DNA from: Candidatus Woesebacteria bacterium GW2011_GWB1_33_38
GTDB lineage: Bacteria; Patescibacteriota; Microgenomatia; UBA8517
Assembly: GCA_000990005.1 (NCBI GenBank)
Contig: LBPF01000002.1
Span: forward strand, 1 to 47,587
Direction: 5' to 3'
DNA: 47,587 nucleotides
Made by a program: the position numbers and the translations under genes. Of this stretch, positions 8,896 through 17,482 are shown in pieces (positions within the stretch are counted from its first letter, which is position 1; every line of letters starts with the position of its first letter). Below the pieces are notes generated by a model, which was not told the DNA's origin, searched no databases, and saw only the letters and a list, made by a program, of their open reading frames with translations.

Positions 8896-8911
8896 TATCT
8901 ATGATACCATA

Positions 8912-8940
8912 TTGACAAACAATATACATTGTCATATTAT
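8912..8940 (+). promoter_or_regulatory. TA promoter with TGACAA/TTGTCA repeat
   Basis: TTGACA (8912-8917), 17-nt spacer and TATTAT (8935-8940) lie just before the GTG start at 8946, so the transcript is effectively leaderless. TGACAA (8913-8918) and TTGTCA (8929-8934) form an inverted repeat in the spacer, a candidate operator. Confidence 0.75.
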
Positions 8941-8945
8941 TAATC

Positions 8946-9218
8946 GTGAAGTACATTGAATGGAATAGAGATAAAAACGAGAGCTTAAAAGAGGAGAGGG
9001 ATATCTCATTTGAGGAAATATCAGAAGCTATCACAAGCAAAAAGATTTTAGATGCTTTTGATCATCCAAATCAGAAGAAATATCCTAAACAACGAGTTTT
9101 TGTAGTCGAAATTAGAGATTATGCATATTTTGTAGCCTATGTTGAAGATGACAAAAAGATATTTTTAAAAACAATATATCCCGATCACCAGTTAACAAAA
9201 AAATATTTAAGAAAATGA
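8946..9218 (+). CDS. BrnT-like toxin
   Basis: 90-aa protein starting YIEWNRDKNESLKEERDISFEEISEAI, which matches the BrnT layout 'eWD..Kn..l...h.isFeea...f' followed by a strand-rich half (QRVFVVEIRDYAYFVAYVEDDKKIFLKTIYPDHQLTKKY). BrnT toxins have a RelE-like ribonuclease fold. The GTG start is directly downstream of the promoter. The next gene overlaps by 4 nt and encodes a ribbon-helix-helix antitoxin. This toxin-first order is typical of BrnTA systems. Family assignment rests on pattern, not alignment. Confidence 0.75.
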   Translation: MKYIEWNRDKNESLKEERDISFEEISEAITSKKILDAFDHPNQKKYPKQRVFVVEIRDYAYFVAYVEDDKKIFLKTIYPDHQLTKKYLRK

Positions 9219-9478
9219 AATACTTTGAACCAGACCAAGAAGAAAAAGAAATAATAAAAGCTTTTAAAGAAGGTAAGATGGTTCGTGTTAAAAATTTTAA
9301 AAAAGTTAAACTTGAACTGGAAGAAGCTGCAAAAAATACTTTAAGTAAAATAAAAAATATTAATCTGAGATTAACCGCAAAAACTTATTTTAGATTAAAA
9401 ACTAAAGCTATCGAAGAAGGTATCCCATATCAAACATTAGCTTCTTCAGTTCTTCACAAGTACGCGAACGAGATATGA
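9215..9478 (+). CDS. CopG/BrnA-type ribbon-helix-helix antitoxin
   Basis: 87-aa protein whose C-terminal half (INLRLTAKTYFRLKTKAIEEGIPYQTLASSVLHKYA) is a ribbon-helix-helix DNA-binding domain as in CopG-type antitoxins that pair with BrnT-like toxins. The N-terminal half is acidic then basic, and probably covers the toxin. It overlaps the toxin gene by 4 nt, and its own stop overlaps the exonuclease ATG (ATGA), so all three may be cotranscribed. A second module of the same type lies at 17793-18336. Confidence 0.85.
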   Translation: MKYFEPDQEEKEIIKAFKEGKMVRVKNFKKVKLELEEAAKNTLSKIKNINLRLTAKTYFRLKTKAIEEGIPYQTLASSVLHKYANEI

Positions 9479-10386
9479 ATAAACTAATTATTTTTGATGG
9501 GAACGCCTTGATGCATAGGGCTTTCCACGCGCTTCCTCCATTAACTACTAAAAATGGTGAGCCTATTAATGCTGTCTATGGCCTTGTGTCAATGCTCTTA
9601 AATGTTATAGAAAATTTAAAGCCAACGCACATTATTTTTTGTTTTGATGAGAAGGAGCCGACCTTCAGAAGTAAATTATTACCAACCTATCAATCTCAAA
9701 GACCTGAAACCTCATCAGACTTAATACCTCAATTTTTTAAAGCAAGAGATTTTTTTCGTGCTGCGCATATTTCAGTTTATTCAAAATCAGGCTTCGAGGC
9801 AGATGATGTAATAGGCACAATTGCAAAACTCGTAACTCGTAACTCGCAACAGTTTGAAACTGTAATAGTTACGGGGGATAGGGATATCTTGCAACTTGTA
9901 GACGATTCCAAAAATATAAAGCTTTTTATGCCTATTGCAGGGTTGTCCAATGGGAAAATATTTAAAGAAAAAGAAACCGTTGAAAGAATAGGAGTACTTC
10001 CAAATCAAATTCCAGATTATAAAGCACTTGTGGGTGATCAGTCAGATAATTATTTTGGAATACCAGGAATAGGACCAAAAACTGCCATAGGTCTTTTAGC
10101 CAAGTATAAGACTTTAAGTGATGTTTATGAACAAATAAATACGATTCCAGAAAAGTTAAAAGATAAATTATTAAAAGGCAAAGAATCAGCGAACTTGTCA
10201 TATAAACTCGCAACTATTGTTCGTGGGGTTCCAATTAAATTTGATATAGAAAATTCTGACAAATGGGATCTAATTTCTGGTGATGTAATCAAACTTTTTG
10301 AAGAATACGGTTTTAAGACCTTAACTGCTAGAATAAAAGCATTAAGTAGAAAAATAGAAGAAGAAAAACAGGGGTCACTTTTTTAA
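9475..10386 (+). CDS. 5'-3' exonuclease (PolA N-terminal FEN-type)
   Basis: FEN-family nuclease resembling the 5'-nuclease domain of DNA polymerase I, here 303 aa and without polymerase. The conserved acidic residues are visible: FDGNALMHRAFHAL, FCFDEKEPTFR, EADDVIG, VTGDRDILQLVD and LVGDQSDNYFGIPGIGPKTA, the last also being the helix-hairpin-helix. Probable roles are RNA-primer removal and repair of flapped DNA. The ATG overlaps the antitoxin stop. A glycosyltransferase gene starts 2 nt downstream, so the gene is embedded in a compact operon. Confidence 0.95.
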   Translation: MNKLIIFDGNALMHRAFHALPPLTTKNGEPINAVYGLVSMLLNVIENLKPTHIIFCFDEKEPTFRSKLLPTYQSQRPETSSDLIPQFFKARDFFRAAHISVYSKSGFEADDVIGTIAKLVTRNSQQFETVIVTGDRDILQLVDDSKNIKLFMPIAGLSNGKIFKEKETVERIGVLPNQIPDYKALVGDQSDNYFGIPGIGPKTAIGLLAKYKTLSDVYEQINTIPEKLKDKLLKGKESANLSYKLATIVRGVPIKFDIENSDKWDLISGDVIKLFEEYGFKTLTARIKALSRKIEEEKQGSLF

Positions 10387-10387
10387 T

Positions 10388-11503
10388 ATGAAAATAGCCA
10401 TTGTTCATGATTATATAAAAGAATATGGTGGTGCTGAAAGGGTTTTAAAAACTCTTTCTGATATGTATCTTGAAGCTCCAATATATACTGCCTTTCGAGT
10501 TAAAGATTCTACAGCTGACAAAGAATTTGAAGGTAGAAAGATAATAGAAAGCTCCTTATCTCCCATATTAAAGATTCGGAAACTGTATAGTCCATTAAGA
10601 TTTTTAATCCCCATAATTTGGGGTAGATTTGATTTGTCTAAATATGATTTAGTTATTACTTCATGTAGTTGGTATGTTACAAGAGGCTTCAAAGTAGGCA
10701 AAGATACTAAAGTGATAGCTTACTGTCATACACCACCAAGATGGTTATATGGGTATGAAACTTCAGTAAGTTTTACAAAATACTGGCCAGTTAAAATATA
10801 TGCTGCAATTGTTGGACACTTTATGCGAATGTATGACTTCAACACTGCGCAAAAAATAAACCATTGGATTGCAAACTCTAAAAATGTAGCCAATAGAATC
10901 TGGAAGTATTACAGAAAGGAATCAACGGTTATATATCCTCCAATAGAAACAAAAGAAATTAAAAAAATAACAAAAGGAGTTCAAAAGAAAGATTTCTATT
11001 TAATTGTTTCAAGATTGGTAGGCGCAAAAGGAATTGAGCATGCAGTAAATATTGCTCAAAAACTAAAAATAAATTTAATAATCGTAGGGGAAAGTCATGG
11101 GTTATCAAACATACAAAGTAATCTTCAGAGAAATAATCAAAATAATATTGAATATTTAGGTTTAATTTCAGACGTTGAAAAATATAAGCTTATGGCCAGT
11201 GCAAAAGCTTTTTTGGCTTTTGCTAAAGACGAAGACTTTGGTATGACAGTAGTTGAAGCTCAAGCAGCAGGGACTCCTGTAATTGCCTTCAATGGGGGTG
11301 GATTTAGAGAGTCTGTTATTGATGGGAAAACGGGCGTTTTAATCAATGAAGTTTCTAAAAAATCTTTACAAGAAGCGATTAAGAGGATAGAAAACATTAA
11401 ATGGAACAAAGAAGAGATTATTAAAAATGCAAAGAGATTTGGTAGAGAAAGGTTTGTTAGAGAAATGCTACAATTTATTAATGAAAAAGTTAGAAAAGGC
11501 TAG
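10388..11503 (+). CDS. GT4-family glycosyltransferase
   Basis: GT-B fold, about 371 aa. The N-terminal domain begins IAIVHDYIKEYGGAERVL, typical of GT4 enzymes, and contains AYCHTPPRWLYGYE. The C-terminal domain has FYLIVSRLVGAKGIEHAV and the E-x7-E sugar-nucleotide signature EDFGMTVVEAQAAGTPVIAFNGGG. It probably transfers a sugar from a nucleotide donor onto an envelope lipid or polysaccharide; the acceptor is not predictable. It starts 2 nt after the exonuclease gene and overlaps the next membrane-protein gene by 23 nt. Confidence 0.93.
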   Translation: MKIAIVHDYIKEYGGAERVLKTLSDMYLEAPIYTAFRVKDSTADKEFEGRKIIESSLSPILKIRKLYSPLRFLIPIIWGRFDLSKYDLVITSCSWYVTRGFKVGKDTKVIAYCHTPPRWLYGYETSVSFTKYWPVKIYAAIVGHFMRMYDFNTAQKINHWIANSKNVANRIWKYYRKESTVIYPPIETKEIKKITKGVQKKDFYLIVSRLVGAKGIEHAVNIAQKLKINLIIVGESHGLSNIQSNLQRNNQNNIEYLGLISDVEKYKLMASAKAFLAFAKDEDFGMTVVEAQAAGTPVIAFNGGGFRESVIDGKTGVLINEVSKKSLQEAIKRIENIKWNKEEIIKNAKRFGRERFVREMLQFINEKVRKG

Positions 11504-11894
11504 TATTGCCCCACTTGTTATTATTCTTTTGTCAATTATTGTAGTCTTCTTAATTTCCAGAATAGGATCCTTTTTAGTTTTAACTGGTATATTGCCTTGG
11601 TATTTATTTGCCAATATAAACGGTTTTAGGCTACACCATTTTGTCTATGGAAATATATTAATTACGATTACTAGTTTTTTTGCAATAGGACTTGGAATTA
11701 GAAAACATAAAAATTGGTTTGCACTTTTCTATGGAATTGGTCTTGGTTTAGTACTTGATGAATTTGTTCTTTGGATGGGAGATATAAGCCAACTTACCAG
11801 TTATGTGCTATTTATCCCATACTCATTAACAGCAATTACTGTTGCTAGTCTAATTATTGCAACAATTATTATGGTTAGATTATATAAAAAATAA
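11481..11894 (+). CDS. Small polytopic membrane protein
   Basis: 137-aa protein with four hydrophobic segments: ASIAPLVIILLSIIVVFLI, the region around YGNILITITSFFAIGLGI, NWFALFYGIGLGLVLDEFVLWM and SLTAITVASLIIATIIMV. I do not recognise a named family. The frame remains open 54 nt upstream (to 11427), but ATG at 11481 (MKKLEKAS) gives a normal positively charged lead into the first membrane segment. The gene sits between a glycosyltransferase and mutM with only 2 nt before mutM, so it is probably cotranscribed with them. Confidence 0.75.
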   Translation: MKKLEKASIAPLVIILLSIIVVFLISRIGSFLVLTGILPWYLFANINGFRLHHFVYGNILITITSFFAIGLGIRKHKNWFALFYGIGLGLVLDEFVLWMGDISQLTSYVLFIPYSLTAITVASLIIATIIMVRLYKK

Positions 11895-11896
11895 AT

Positions 11897-12721
11897 ATGC
11901 CGGAACTTCCAGAGGTTGAGACAATTAAATTACAACTTGAGAAATATGTCGTTGGGGCAACGATAAAAGATATAGAGATATTAAGTGAAAAGATATTCAG
12001 TGGGGACAAAGACAAAGCAATAGGACATAAAATAGTTGGAATTAGACGATTTGCAAAACAACTTTTGATAGACCTTGATAATAATTATTCAATAATGATT
12101 CATGTCAAAATGACGGGGCAGTTGCTATATCAAAATCCAAAAATCAAAAATCAAATTTCGCCCAAGGTAATAGGGGGATTGGGAGGGAAACATACACATG
12201 TCATTTTTCGTCTTAACGATGGAGATTTGTATTACAATGACGTCAGGCAATTTGGATGGATCAGAATAATTAAGAGTGAAGAATTAAAAATTAATAATTT
12301 TGCACCAGAACCATTGAAAGATTTGACTTTGGAATATTTTACTAATTTACTTTTCAAATCAAGAAGAAACATTAAAGTTTTATTAATGGATCAAAGTAAA
12401 ATTGGGGGAATAGGAAATATTTATGCAAATGATGCACTTTGGCTTGCGGGGATCAGTCCAAGGTCTACAGCTAATAGCCTACAGCCAAAAAAAGTCAAAA
12501 AACTTTATAATTCAATCCATACTGCTTTAAAAGCAGGACTTAAATATGGTGGTTCATCAGAATCTTCTTATGTTACCCCAGATGGACAAGAAGGTGAATA
12601 TCAAAATCACACCTTAGTTTATGGTAGGCAAGGCAAGCCTTGCCAGACTTGTGGTACTAAAATTGAAAAATTCTTTTTAGGAGGAAGAGGAACCTATTGG
12701 TGCAAAATATGTCAAAAGTAA
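11897..12721 (+). CDS. mutM: Formamidopyrimidine-DNA glycosylase
   Basis: Bifunctional glycosylase/AP lyase removing oxidised purines. The N-terminus MPELPEVETIK has the catalytic Pro2 and Glu3. MIHVKMTGQL, the helix-two-turn-helix block DQSKIGGIGNIYANDALW and the C-terminal zinc finger (CQTC ... CKIC) are all present; 274 aa is the family length. At 12627-12644 the DNA forms a perfect palindrome (GGCAAGGC-AA-GCCTTGCC) inside the zinc-finger coding segment, which may be a recoded palindromic insert but leaves both cysteine pairs intact. Lies between two small membrane-protein genes. Confidence 0.97.
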   Translation: MPELPEVETIKLQLEKYVVGATIKDIEILSEKIFSGDKDKAIGHKIVGIRRFAKQLLIDLDNNYSIMIHVKMTGQLLYQNPKIKNQISPKVIGGLGGKHTHVIFRLNDGDLYYNDVRQFGWIRIIKSEELKINNFAPEPLKDLTLEYFTNLLFKSRRNIKVLLMDQSKIGGIGNIYANDALWLAGISPRSTANSLQPKKVKKLYNSIHTALKAGLKYGGSSESSYVTPDGQEGEYQNHTLVYGRQGKPCQTCGTKIEKFFLGGRGTYWCKICQK

Positions 12722-13197
12722 TACAAAAACATAAGCAAAGCTTGGCCAACAAAGTTGATAAATTTCACTGGACCCACTTATTTGCAGTTGTGATTTTGGG
12801 GGGATATTTTTTTCTTTCCAAAGTTAATATGGTTCATGCTATTTCAAAAGAAAACGTTATAGAATCTTTTTTACAACTGTATTTACTTGGAGCGATTTTT
12901 GGTTTATTTCTTTTATATATCATAAGTCATGAGAAGTTTTTTCCTGTTGGAAAAGAAATTGAAGAAGAGGAAGAAAAAAAGGAAAAGAAATTATTAAAAA
13001 AATATCTTCATCATGGAAAAATTCTTGCCGTTTTTATTATTGGAACAATTGGTGGCCCTGTTTTTTTAGCATTAACTATTAGGTTGTTACTCAAAAACTT
13101 TGCGTTTAAGTATTTAATTTTAATTTTAGCTAACATTCCTTCTACTTTCTTAACCGTTGGAATTTATCGTGGATTTATACATTTTTTCAATTTTTAA
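12709..13197 (+). CDS. Membrane protein with acidic-basic cytoplasmic loop
   Basis: About 162 aa with four predicted membrane spans (WTHLFAVVILGGYFFLS; FLQLYLLGAIFGLFLLYII; KILAVFIIGTIGGPVFLALTI; FKYLILILANIPSTFLTVGIY). A charged loop rich in Glu and Lys (EIEEEEEKKEKKLLKKYLHHGK) lies between spans 2 and 3. No family recognised. Start is ambiguous: ATG 12709 is used here, but TTG 12697 and GTG 12700 are better spaced from the GAGGAAGAGG Shine-Dalgarno-like stretch at 12681-12690. The start overlaps mutM, and the 3' end overlaps the convergent glycosyltransferase by 48 nt. Confidence 0.75.
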   Translation: MSKVIQKHKQSLANKVDKFHWTHLFAVVILGGYFFLSKVNMVHAISKENVIESFLQLYLLGAIFGLFLLYIISHEKFFPVGKEIEEEEEKKEKKLLKKYLHHGKILAVFIIGTIGGPVFLALTIRLLLKNFAFKYLILILANIPSTFLTVGIYRGFIHFFNF

Positions 13198-14307
13198 TAC
13201 GACATCTTGAATTTTAAATCTCTTAGAGCTTTTTCTAGCATTTATTGCAAGACTTCTATAATCAATATTTTTAATAAAATTAGTAATATGAACAGCGAAT
13301 TTATTGGGAGTTATATTTTTAGGACAAACTAAACCATTATCTTTATTTATTAATTCTAAAGTTGTTTCATTTTCAAGCCCAATTACTGGCAACCCTGAAG
13401 CTAAGGCCTGTATTATTGATAGACTTTGAACCTCTTTTTTAGATGCTGAAATAAAAAAATGGGATTTTTTAAATACTTTATAAATTTTGTCTAAATTTAT
13501 ATAATCAAGTAAATAAACGTTTTTTATTTCGTTCAGCTCTATTTTTTTATTTAGTTTTTTCAGATAGTTACCACCTGTTTCAAATTTTCCGTGACAAAAA
13601 AATTTGTAATTATTTGGTAATTTTTTAAAAGCATCTATTAAATATGATTGATTTTTTCTCTCATTATACGAGCCTAAAAAGACAAAATTTATGTCGTTAT
13701 TTAAATTAAATTGGCGTGATTTAATTTTCCAAAGAAATCTTAGGTCAAGTCCATTGTTAATTGTTACTAATTTTATTTTTTTATCTACTTTTCGAATTGC
13801 TTGATATTGGAACTTATTAAGGGAAATTACAGTATCACATTTAGCTAAAAAACCTTTTAGACTAGTTTGGGTATAAAAGTCTTGAACAATTTTTGTTAAA
13901 TAGCTTTTCTTAAATTGTGGTAACAAATGTTCTAGTGCTTGAGTCGGAATGTGATGAAAAGTTGTTACGACCGGTACTTTGTTTTTATTGGCCCAAATTT
14001 GAGCAAGTTTTGATAAAAGGATAGAATTTTGTGTATGCACTATATCAGGATTAAATCTTTCAAGTTCATTACTAGCTGATAAAACGACCATGGGCGTAAT
14101 TAAAGGTAGATCAATACCGTTAATTGTAAAAGTAGGAATGTTTAAAATGCTAAAGTTTTTTGACTTTTTGACTAATCTATATTTTTCTCCTAAACATAGA
14201 TAAAGTACTTCATGTCTTTTTGATAATTTATTGGCTAATAAATCGGTTACAAATGAAGCCCCTGTTTCGTTGCCAATTTTATAATTAGATGTAATTACTA
14301 TTTTCAT
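13150..14307 (-). CDS. GT4-like glycosyltransferase
   Basis: GT-B glycosyltransferase of 386 aa. The N-terminal domain opens MKIVITSNYKIGNETGASFVTDLLANKL and has PDIVHTQNSILL and VVTTFHHIP. The C-terminal donor domain has FVFLGSYNERKNQSYLIDAF and the segment SKKEVQSLSIIQALASGLPVIG, which replaces the first Glu of the usual E-x7-E with a KE-VQS variant while keeping the overall fold. The frame is open further upstream to 14475, but those residues overlap recF on the other strand, and the ATG at 14307 begins a normal GT4 N-terminus. It is divergent from recF with only 22 nt between starts. Confidence 0.9.
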   Translation of the reverse strand: MKIVITSNYKIGNETGASFVTDLLANKLSKRHEVLYLCLGEKYRLVKKSKNFSILNIPTFTINGIDLPLITPMVVLSASNELERFNPDIVHTQNSILLSKLAQIWANKNKVPVVTTFHHIPTQALEHLLPQFKKSYLTKIVQDFYTQTSLKGFLAKCDTVISLNKFQYQAIRKVDKKIKLVTINNGLDLRFLWKIKSRQFNLNNDINFVFLGSYNERKNQSYLIDAFKKLPNNYKFFCHGKFETGGNYLKKLNKKIELNEIKNVYLLDYINLDKIYKVFKKSHFFISASKKEVQSLSIIQALASGLPVIGLENETTLELINKDNGLVCPKNITPNKFAVHITNFIKNIDYRSLAINARKSSKRFKIQDVVLKIEKMYKSTINSNG

Positions 14308-14329
14308 TTCTGATATTATACTTCTTAAG

Positions 14330-15325
14330 ATGATTAAAAAGTTAAAATTAACCAATTTTAGAAATTTTACTAAGAAAGAGTTTGAGTTTGGGGAAGGGAT
14401 TACAGTAATTAATGCTCCAAATGCCAAAGGTAAAACAAATATATTAGAGGCTATTTTTATGCTTTCAACTGGCAAAAGTTTTAAAGCACGAAGAGAAGAA
14501 GAATCAATAAATTATGACTGTGATTTAGCAAGGATTAAGGGGGATAGTTTGGAAATTGTTTTAACCAAAGATATTCCTGAATGGCCTAAGAAAAAACTTC
14601 TGGTTAATGGAATAGCAAGACGTATGATTGATTTCGCTGGGAATTTAAAAACAACACTTTTTTTACCTGAAGATCTGGATCTGGTAACAAGTACACCAAC
14701 GCTTAGAAGAAGGTTTTTAGATACAGTTTTGTCTCAAGTAGATAGGGAATATAGAAGAGCAATAGGATCATATGAAAAAGGAGTAAGGCAAAGAAACAGG
14801 ATATTACTTCGTATAAGAGAAGAGAATATTTCAAGAAGTAATTTATTGTTTTGGAATCAACTTTTAATTAAAAATGGGAATTACATAACTGAGAGAAGGC
14901 GAGAATTTATTGAATTTATCAATTCACTAAATAAGTGCAATTTGAAATATGATTCTTCTGCCATTAGTGAGGGTAGGTTAGAGCAATATAAAAACGAAGA
15001 AATAGCATCTGCAATGACTCTTGTGGGTCCGCACCGAGATGATTTTATCTTTTTAAAAAATGACAGGGATTTAGCCAGTTATGGCTCAAGAGGTGAACAG
15101 AGAATGGAAATATTATGGTTAAAACTTGCAGAACTTGCTTTCGTTGAGGCGAAAACTGGAGAATTACCCACACTTTTATTAGATGATATCTTTTCAGAGT
15201 TAGATCATGAACATAGGAAAATAGTTCTTGACAGCATAGGAAACCATCAAGTTATAATCACCTCAGCAGATGAGCATAATTTACCAAAAATTAAAAGTGA
15301 AGAGTTAAAAATTATAAATTTATGA
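14330..15325 (+). CDS. recF: DNA replication and repair protein RecF
   Basis: SMC-like ATPase that loads RecA at gaps with RecO and RecR. N-terminus IKKLKLTNFRNFTKKEFEF is the RecF signature. Walker A reads INAPNAKGKTNILEAIFML, with Ala at the first P-loop glycine position. The signature motif region is SYGSRGEQRMEIL, and Walker B is LPTLLLDDIFSELDHEHR with the catalytic acidic residues. 331 aa is slightly shorter than typical (about 360). The start lies 22 nt from a divergent glycosyltransferase start, so its promoter must lie within that gene. The stop overlaps the next small gene (ATGA). Confidence 0.95.
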   Translation: MIKKLKLTNFRNFTKKEFEFGEGITVINAPNAKGKTNILEAIFMLSTGKSFKARREEESINYDCDLARIKGDSLEIVLTKDIPEWPKKKLLVNGIARRMIDFAGNLKTTLFLPEDLDLVTSTPTLRRRFLDTVLSQVDREYRRAIGSYEKGVRQRNRILLRIREENISRSNLLFWNQLLIKNGNYITERRREFIEFINSLNKCNLKYDSSAISEGRLEQYKNEEIASAMTLVGPHRDDFIFLKNDRDLASYGSRGEQRMEILWLKLAELAFVEAKTGELPTLLLDDIFSELDHEHRKIVLDSIGNHQVIITSADEHNLPKIKSEELKIINL

Positions 15326-15531
15326 GTTCGGGAATTTTGATTAGATCAGAATTATTACAATGGCAGATAAACTTGTTGGAAGGAAAGGTAAAACCTACTA
15401 ACGATTCAGAACTTGAATGGCTTGAGAAACATGACATGGACATATTATCTGATGGCACTCCAATGCGCGTAGTACGGGAAAGAGAATTTTGTCCACCAAC
15501 TTTTATAGCCATGTCAGCAAAAGACGATTAG
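15322..15531 (+). CDS. Small hypothetical protein coupled to recF
   Basis: 69-aa acidic soluble protein (MSSGILIRSELLQWQINLLEG...) with no recognisable family. Its ATG overlaps the recF stop, which implies translational coupling. The central stretch DSELEWLEKHDMDILSDGTPMRVVRE looks helical. In many bacteria a small DciA/DUF721-like gene follows recF, but no clear similarity is visible here, so the function is left open. Confidence 0.65.
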   Translation: MSSGILIRSELLQWQINLLEGKVKPTNDSELEWLEKHDMDILSDGTPMRVVREREFCPPTFIAMSAKDD

Positions 15532-15570
15532 CACCTTTTATTTCCGTAAGATTTGCGGTATATTTAGAGT

Positions 15571-16635
15571 ATGTATTCTCCAAAATATTCTATAACAAAT
15601 AAAGTTCTTAAAAATATCGGGGTAGTTGAGGCATGCAAGGAAGTAATTGAAAATGCCCCGCTTGTTCCAAGCTATGAAAAACAATTCCAAACAGATGCAC
15701 TAGCAAGGACTCTTCATCATGGAACACACATTGAAGGAAATGAACTTAACTTGCAACAAGCTAAAAAAATTATTGAGGGCCAAGAGGTTTATGGCAGAGA
15801 TAGGGATATTCAAGAAGTTGTAAATTACAGAAATGTAATGACACTCTTAGATGAATTAGTTTACAAAAAAGGTGAACCCAATTTAGATAGTTTATTGGAT
15901 ATTCACAAAGCCGTTGTTGAAAAGATTGTTGATCCTGCAAAAGTCGGAGTACTTCGAACAACACAAGTAATTATAAAAGAGGAGGGAACTGACAAAATAG
16001 TACTTAAGCCACCACCTTTTGTCGAGGTTCCATATTTACTAGAGGATTTTTTTAGTTGGCTAAACTCTGAACCAGCCAAGGATATACATTCAATCATAAG
16101 AGCTGGAATAGCCCATTATGTATTGGTTGCAATTCATCCTTTTGTAGAAGGAAATGGTAGAACTGTTAGGGCATTTACACAGCTTTTAATGATGAAGGAA
16201 GAATATGATATTAAAAGATTTTTCTCTTTGGAAGAAAACTTTGATTCTGATTTAGCTTCATATTATGATGCTTTGTTTCAGGTCGACAAGGAATCACAAA
16301 ATATAGCTTCTCGTGATTTAACTGTTTGGATTGAATATTTTACCCAGGTTGTTGCAGTTGAACTCTCCAAAATTAAAGAAAAAGTCAGAAAACTTTCTCT
16401 TGATACTCGTTTGAAGGTTAAGTTTGGGGAACAAATTTCATTGTCAGAGCGTCAAATGAGACTTATGGAGTATATCTCTGATCAAGGGGGGGCTCCGATG
16501 GCTGACCTTAAAAAGTTAATTCCAATGGTTTCTGAAGATACTATTTTACGTGATTTACAAGGACTTACAAAAAAGGGCATAATTAAAAAAGAGGGCAGTA
16601 CAAAGTCAGCGAGATATTTATTAGCTAACAAATGA
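15571..16635 (+). CDS. Fic/DOC-family protein with C-terminal winged helix
   Basis: 354-aa Fic protein. The catalytic loop HPFVEGNGRTVRAF (residues about 189-202) matches HPFx(D/E)GNGR, predicting AMP transfer or related nucleotidylation of a protein hydroxyl. An N-terminal segment, LHHGTHIEGNELN, resembles the autoinhibitory helix with its IEGN glutamate, so the enzyme may be self-inhibited. The last 70 residues (SERQMRLMEYISDQGGAPMADLKKLI...GIIKKEGSTKSARYLL) form a winged helix-turn-helix. This architecture is common in stand-alone Fic proteins. The next membrane-protein gene overlaps its stop. Confidence 0.95.
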   Translation: MYSPKYSITNKVLKNIGVVEACKEVIENAPLVPSYEKQFQTDALARTLHHGTHIEGNELNLQQAKKIIEGQEVYGRDRDIQEVVNYRNVMTLLDELVYKKGEPNLDSLLDIHKAVVEKIVDPAKVGVLRTTQVIIKEEGTDKIVLKPPPFVEVPYLLEDFFSWLNSEPAKDIHSIIRAGIAHYVLVAIHPFVEGNGRTVRAFTQLLMMKEEYDIKRFFSLEENFDSDLASYYDALFQVDKESQNIASRDLTVWIEYFTQVVAVELSKIKEKVRKLSLDTRLKVKFGEQISLSERQMRLMEYISDQGGAPMADLKKLIPMVSEDTILRDLQGLTKKGIIKKEGSTKSARYLLANK

Positions 16636-16838
16636 CACCACAAGATCCACAATTTTTATATATGATCTTGGTTTTACCAAGCCTATTTGGTTTAACTCTA
16701 ATGGGAGAGGGAATTTATAAATGTGCTCATGAAGAGTGGAGCGGTCTAATAAGTGTCTTTTTTGGACTTTTGTTCATAGGAATGGTAGTCTTTGCTTATC
16801 TGTTTTTTTCCAGTTACATGAGTGGTAAAGGGATGTAA
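16632..16838 (+). CDS. Small two-span membrane protein
   Basis: 68 aa with two hydrophobic segments (FLYMILVLPSLFGLTLMGEGIY and WSGLISVFFGLLFIGMVVFAYLFFSSYM). Its ATG overlaps the fic stop (ATGA), and it is followed within a couple of bases by the HigB-like toxin start, so it links fic to the TA module on one transcript. No family recognised; the order fic - membrane peptide - toxin - antitoxin may be accidental packing. Confidence 0.6.
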   Translation: MTPQDPQFLYMILVLPSLFGLTLMGEGIYKCAHEEWSGLISVFFGLLFIGMVVFAYLFFSSYMSGKGM

Positions 16839-16839
16839 A

Positions 16840-17181
16840 ATGTATCAAGTTGATTTTTATACTACAGCCAAAAGTAATTCTCCTCCTTGGGAGTTTATTC
16901 AGAAAACCAACATTCGTGCTTCTAGAAAAATATTAAGGCATATCCAACATATTAAAACATATGGTTTAACTCTCGATAATCGATATCTAAGAAAATTATC
17001 AGGCACAAATCTATGGGAATCGAGAATATTGGGAAACGATAATATTAGGATAATATGTTGTTCGCTCCCAAACAAAACAGTAGTGGTACTAAATATATTT
17101 GTAAAGAAAAGTAACAAAACTCTTATTAATGAAATTGAGATGTCTAATAACAGATTTAGAGAGTTGACAAATATATCTTAA
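16840..17181 (+). CDS. HigB/RelE-type (phage Gp49-like) toxin
   Basis: 113-aa protein beginning MYQVDFYTTAKSNSPPWEFIQK. It contains the typical block LDNRYLRKLSGTNLWESRILGNDNIRIICCSLPNKTVVVLNIFVKKSNKT, the core of the Gp49-like HigB family (ribosome-dependent mRNA interferases). The frame opens 18 nt earlier (16822), but the ATG at 16840 gives the conserved N-terminus. The antitoxin gene starts 17 nt downstream. The toxin-first arrangement agrees with HigBA. Confidence 0.9.
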   Translation: MYQVDFYTTAKSNSPPWEFIQKTNIRASRKILRHIQHIKTYGLTLDNRYLRKLSGTNLWESRILGNDNIRIICCSLPNKTVVVLNIFVKKSNKTLINEIEMSNNRFRELTNIS

Positions 17182-17198
17182 AAGATATATGATATTGT

Positions 17199-17480
17199 AT
17201 GAGAAAAATGATTACTTTCGAGGAAATTTTAAAAAAACAATTAAAAAACAAAGAGTTCAGGAAAGAATGGGAAAAAAGTGAGCCTCACTATCAACTGACG
17301 AGCGCAATAATTAAAGCCAGAATTGAAAATAAATTAACACAAAAAGAGTTGGCAAGAAAGGCAAAAACTACCCAGGCAGTAATATCTAGAATTCAAAATG
17401 CTACTGTAAGTCCAACAATCGATTTACTTCAAAGAATTGCAGAAGGACTTGGAAAAAAATTGGAAATCAAATTTGCCTAA
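17199..17480 (+). CDS. HigA-like XRE antitoxin
   Basis: 93-aa protein with a Cro/C1-type helix-turn-helix (IIKARIENKLTQKELARKAKTTQAVISRIQNATVSPTIDLLQRIAEGLGKKLEIKF). An N-terminal extension (TFEEILKKQLKNKEFRKEWEKSEPHY) is typical of HigA proteins paired with Gp49-like toxins. It likely neutralises the upstream toxin and represses the operon. No separate promoter with a clear operator is seen in the 17-nt gap. Its stop lies 2 nt from the convergent small gene at 17483. Confidence 0.93.
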   Translation: MRKMITFEEILKKQLKNKEFRKEWEKSEPHYQLTSAIIKARIENKLTQKELARKAKTTQAVISRIQNATVSPTIDLLQRIAEGLGKKLEIKFA

Positions 17481-17482
17481 TC

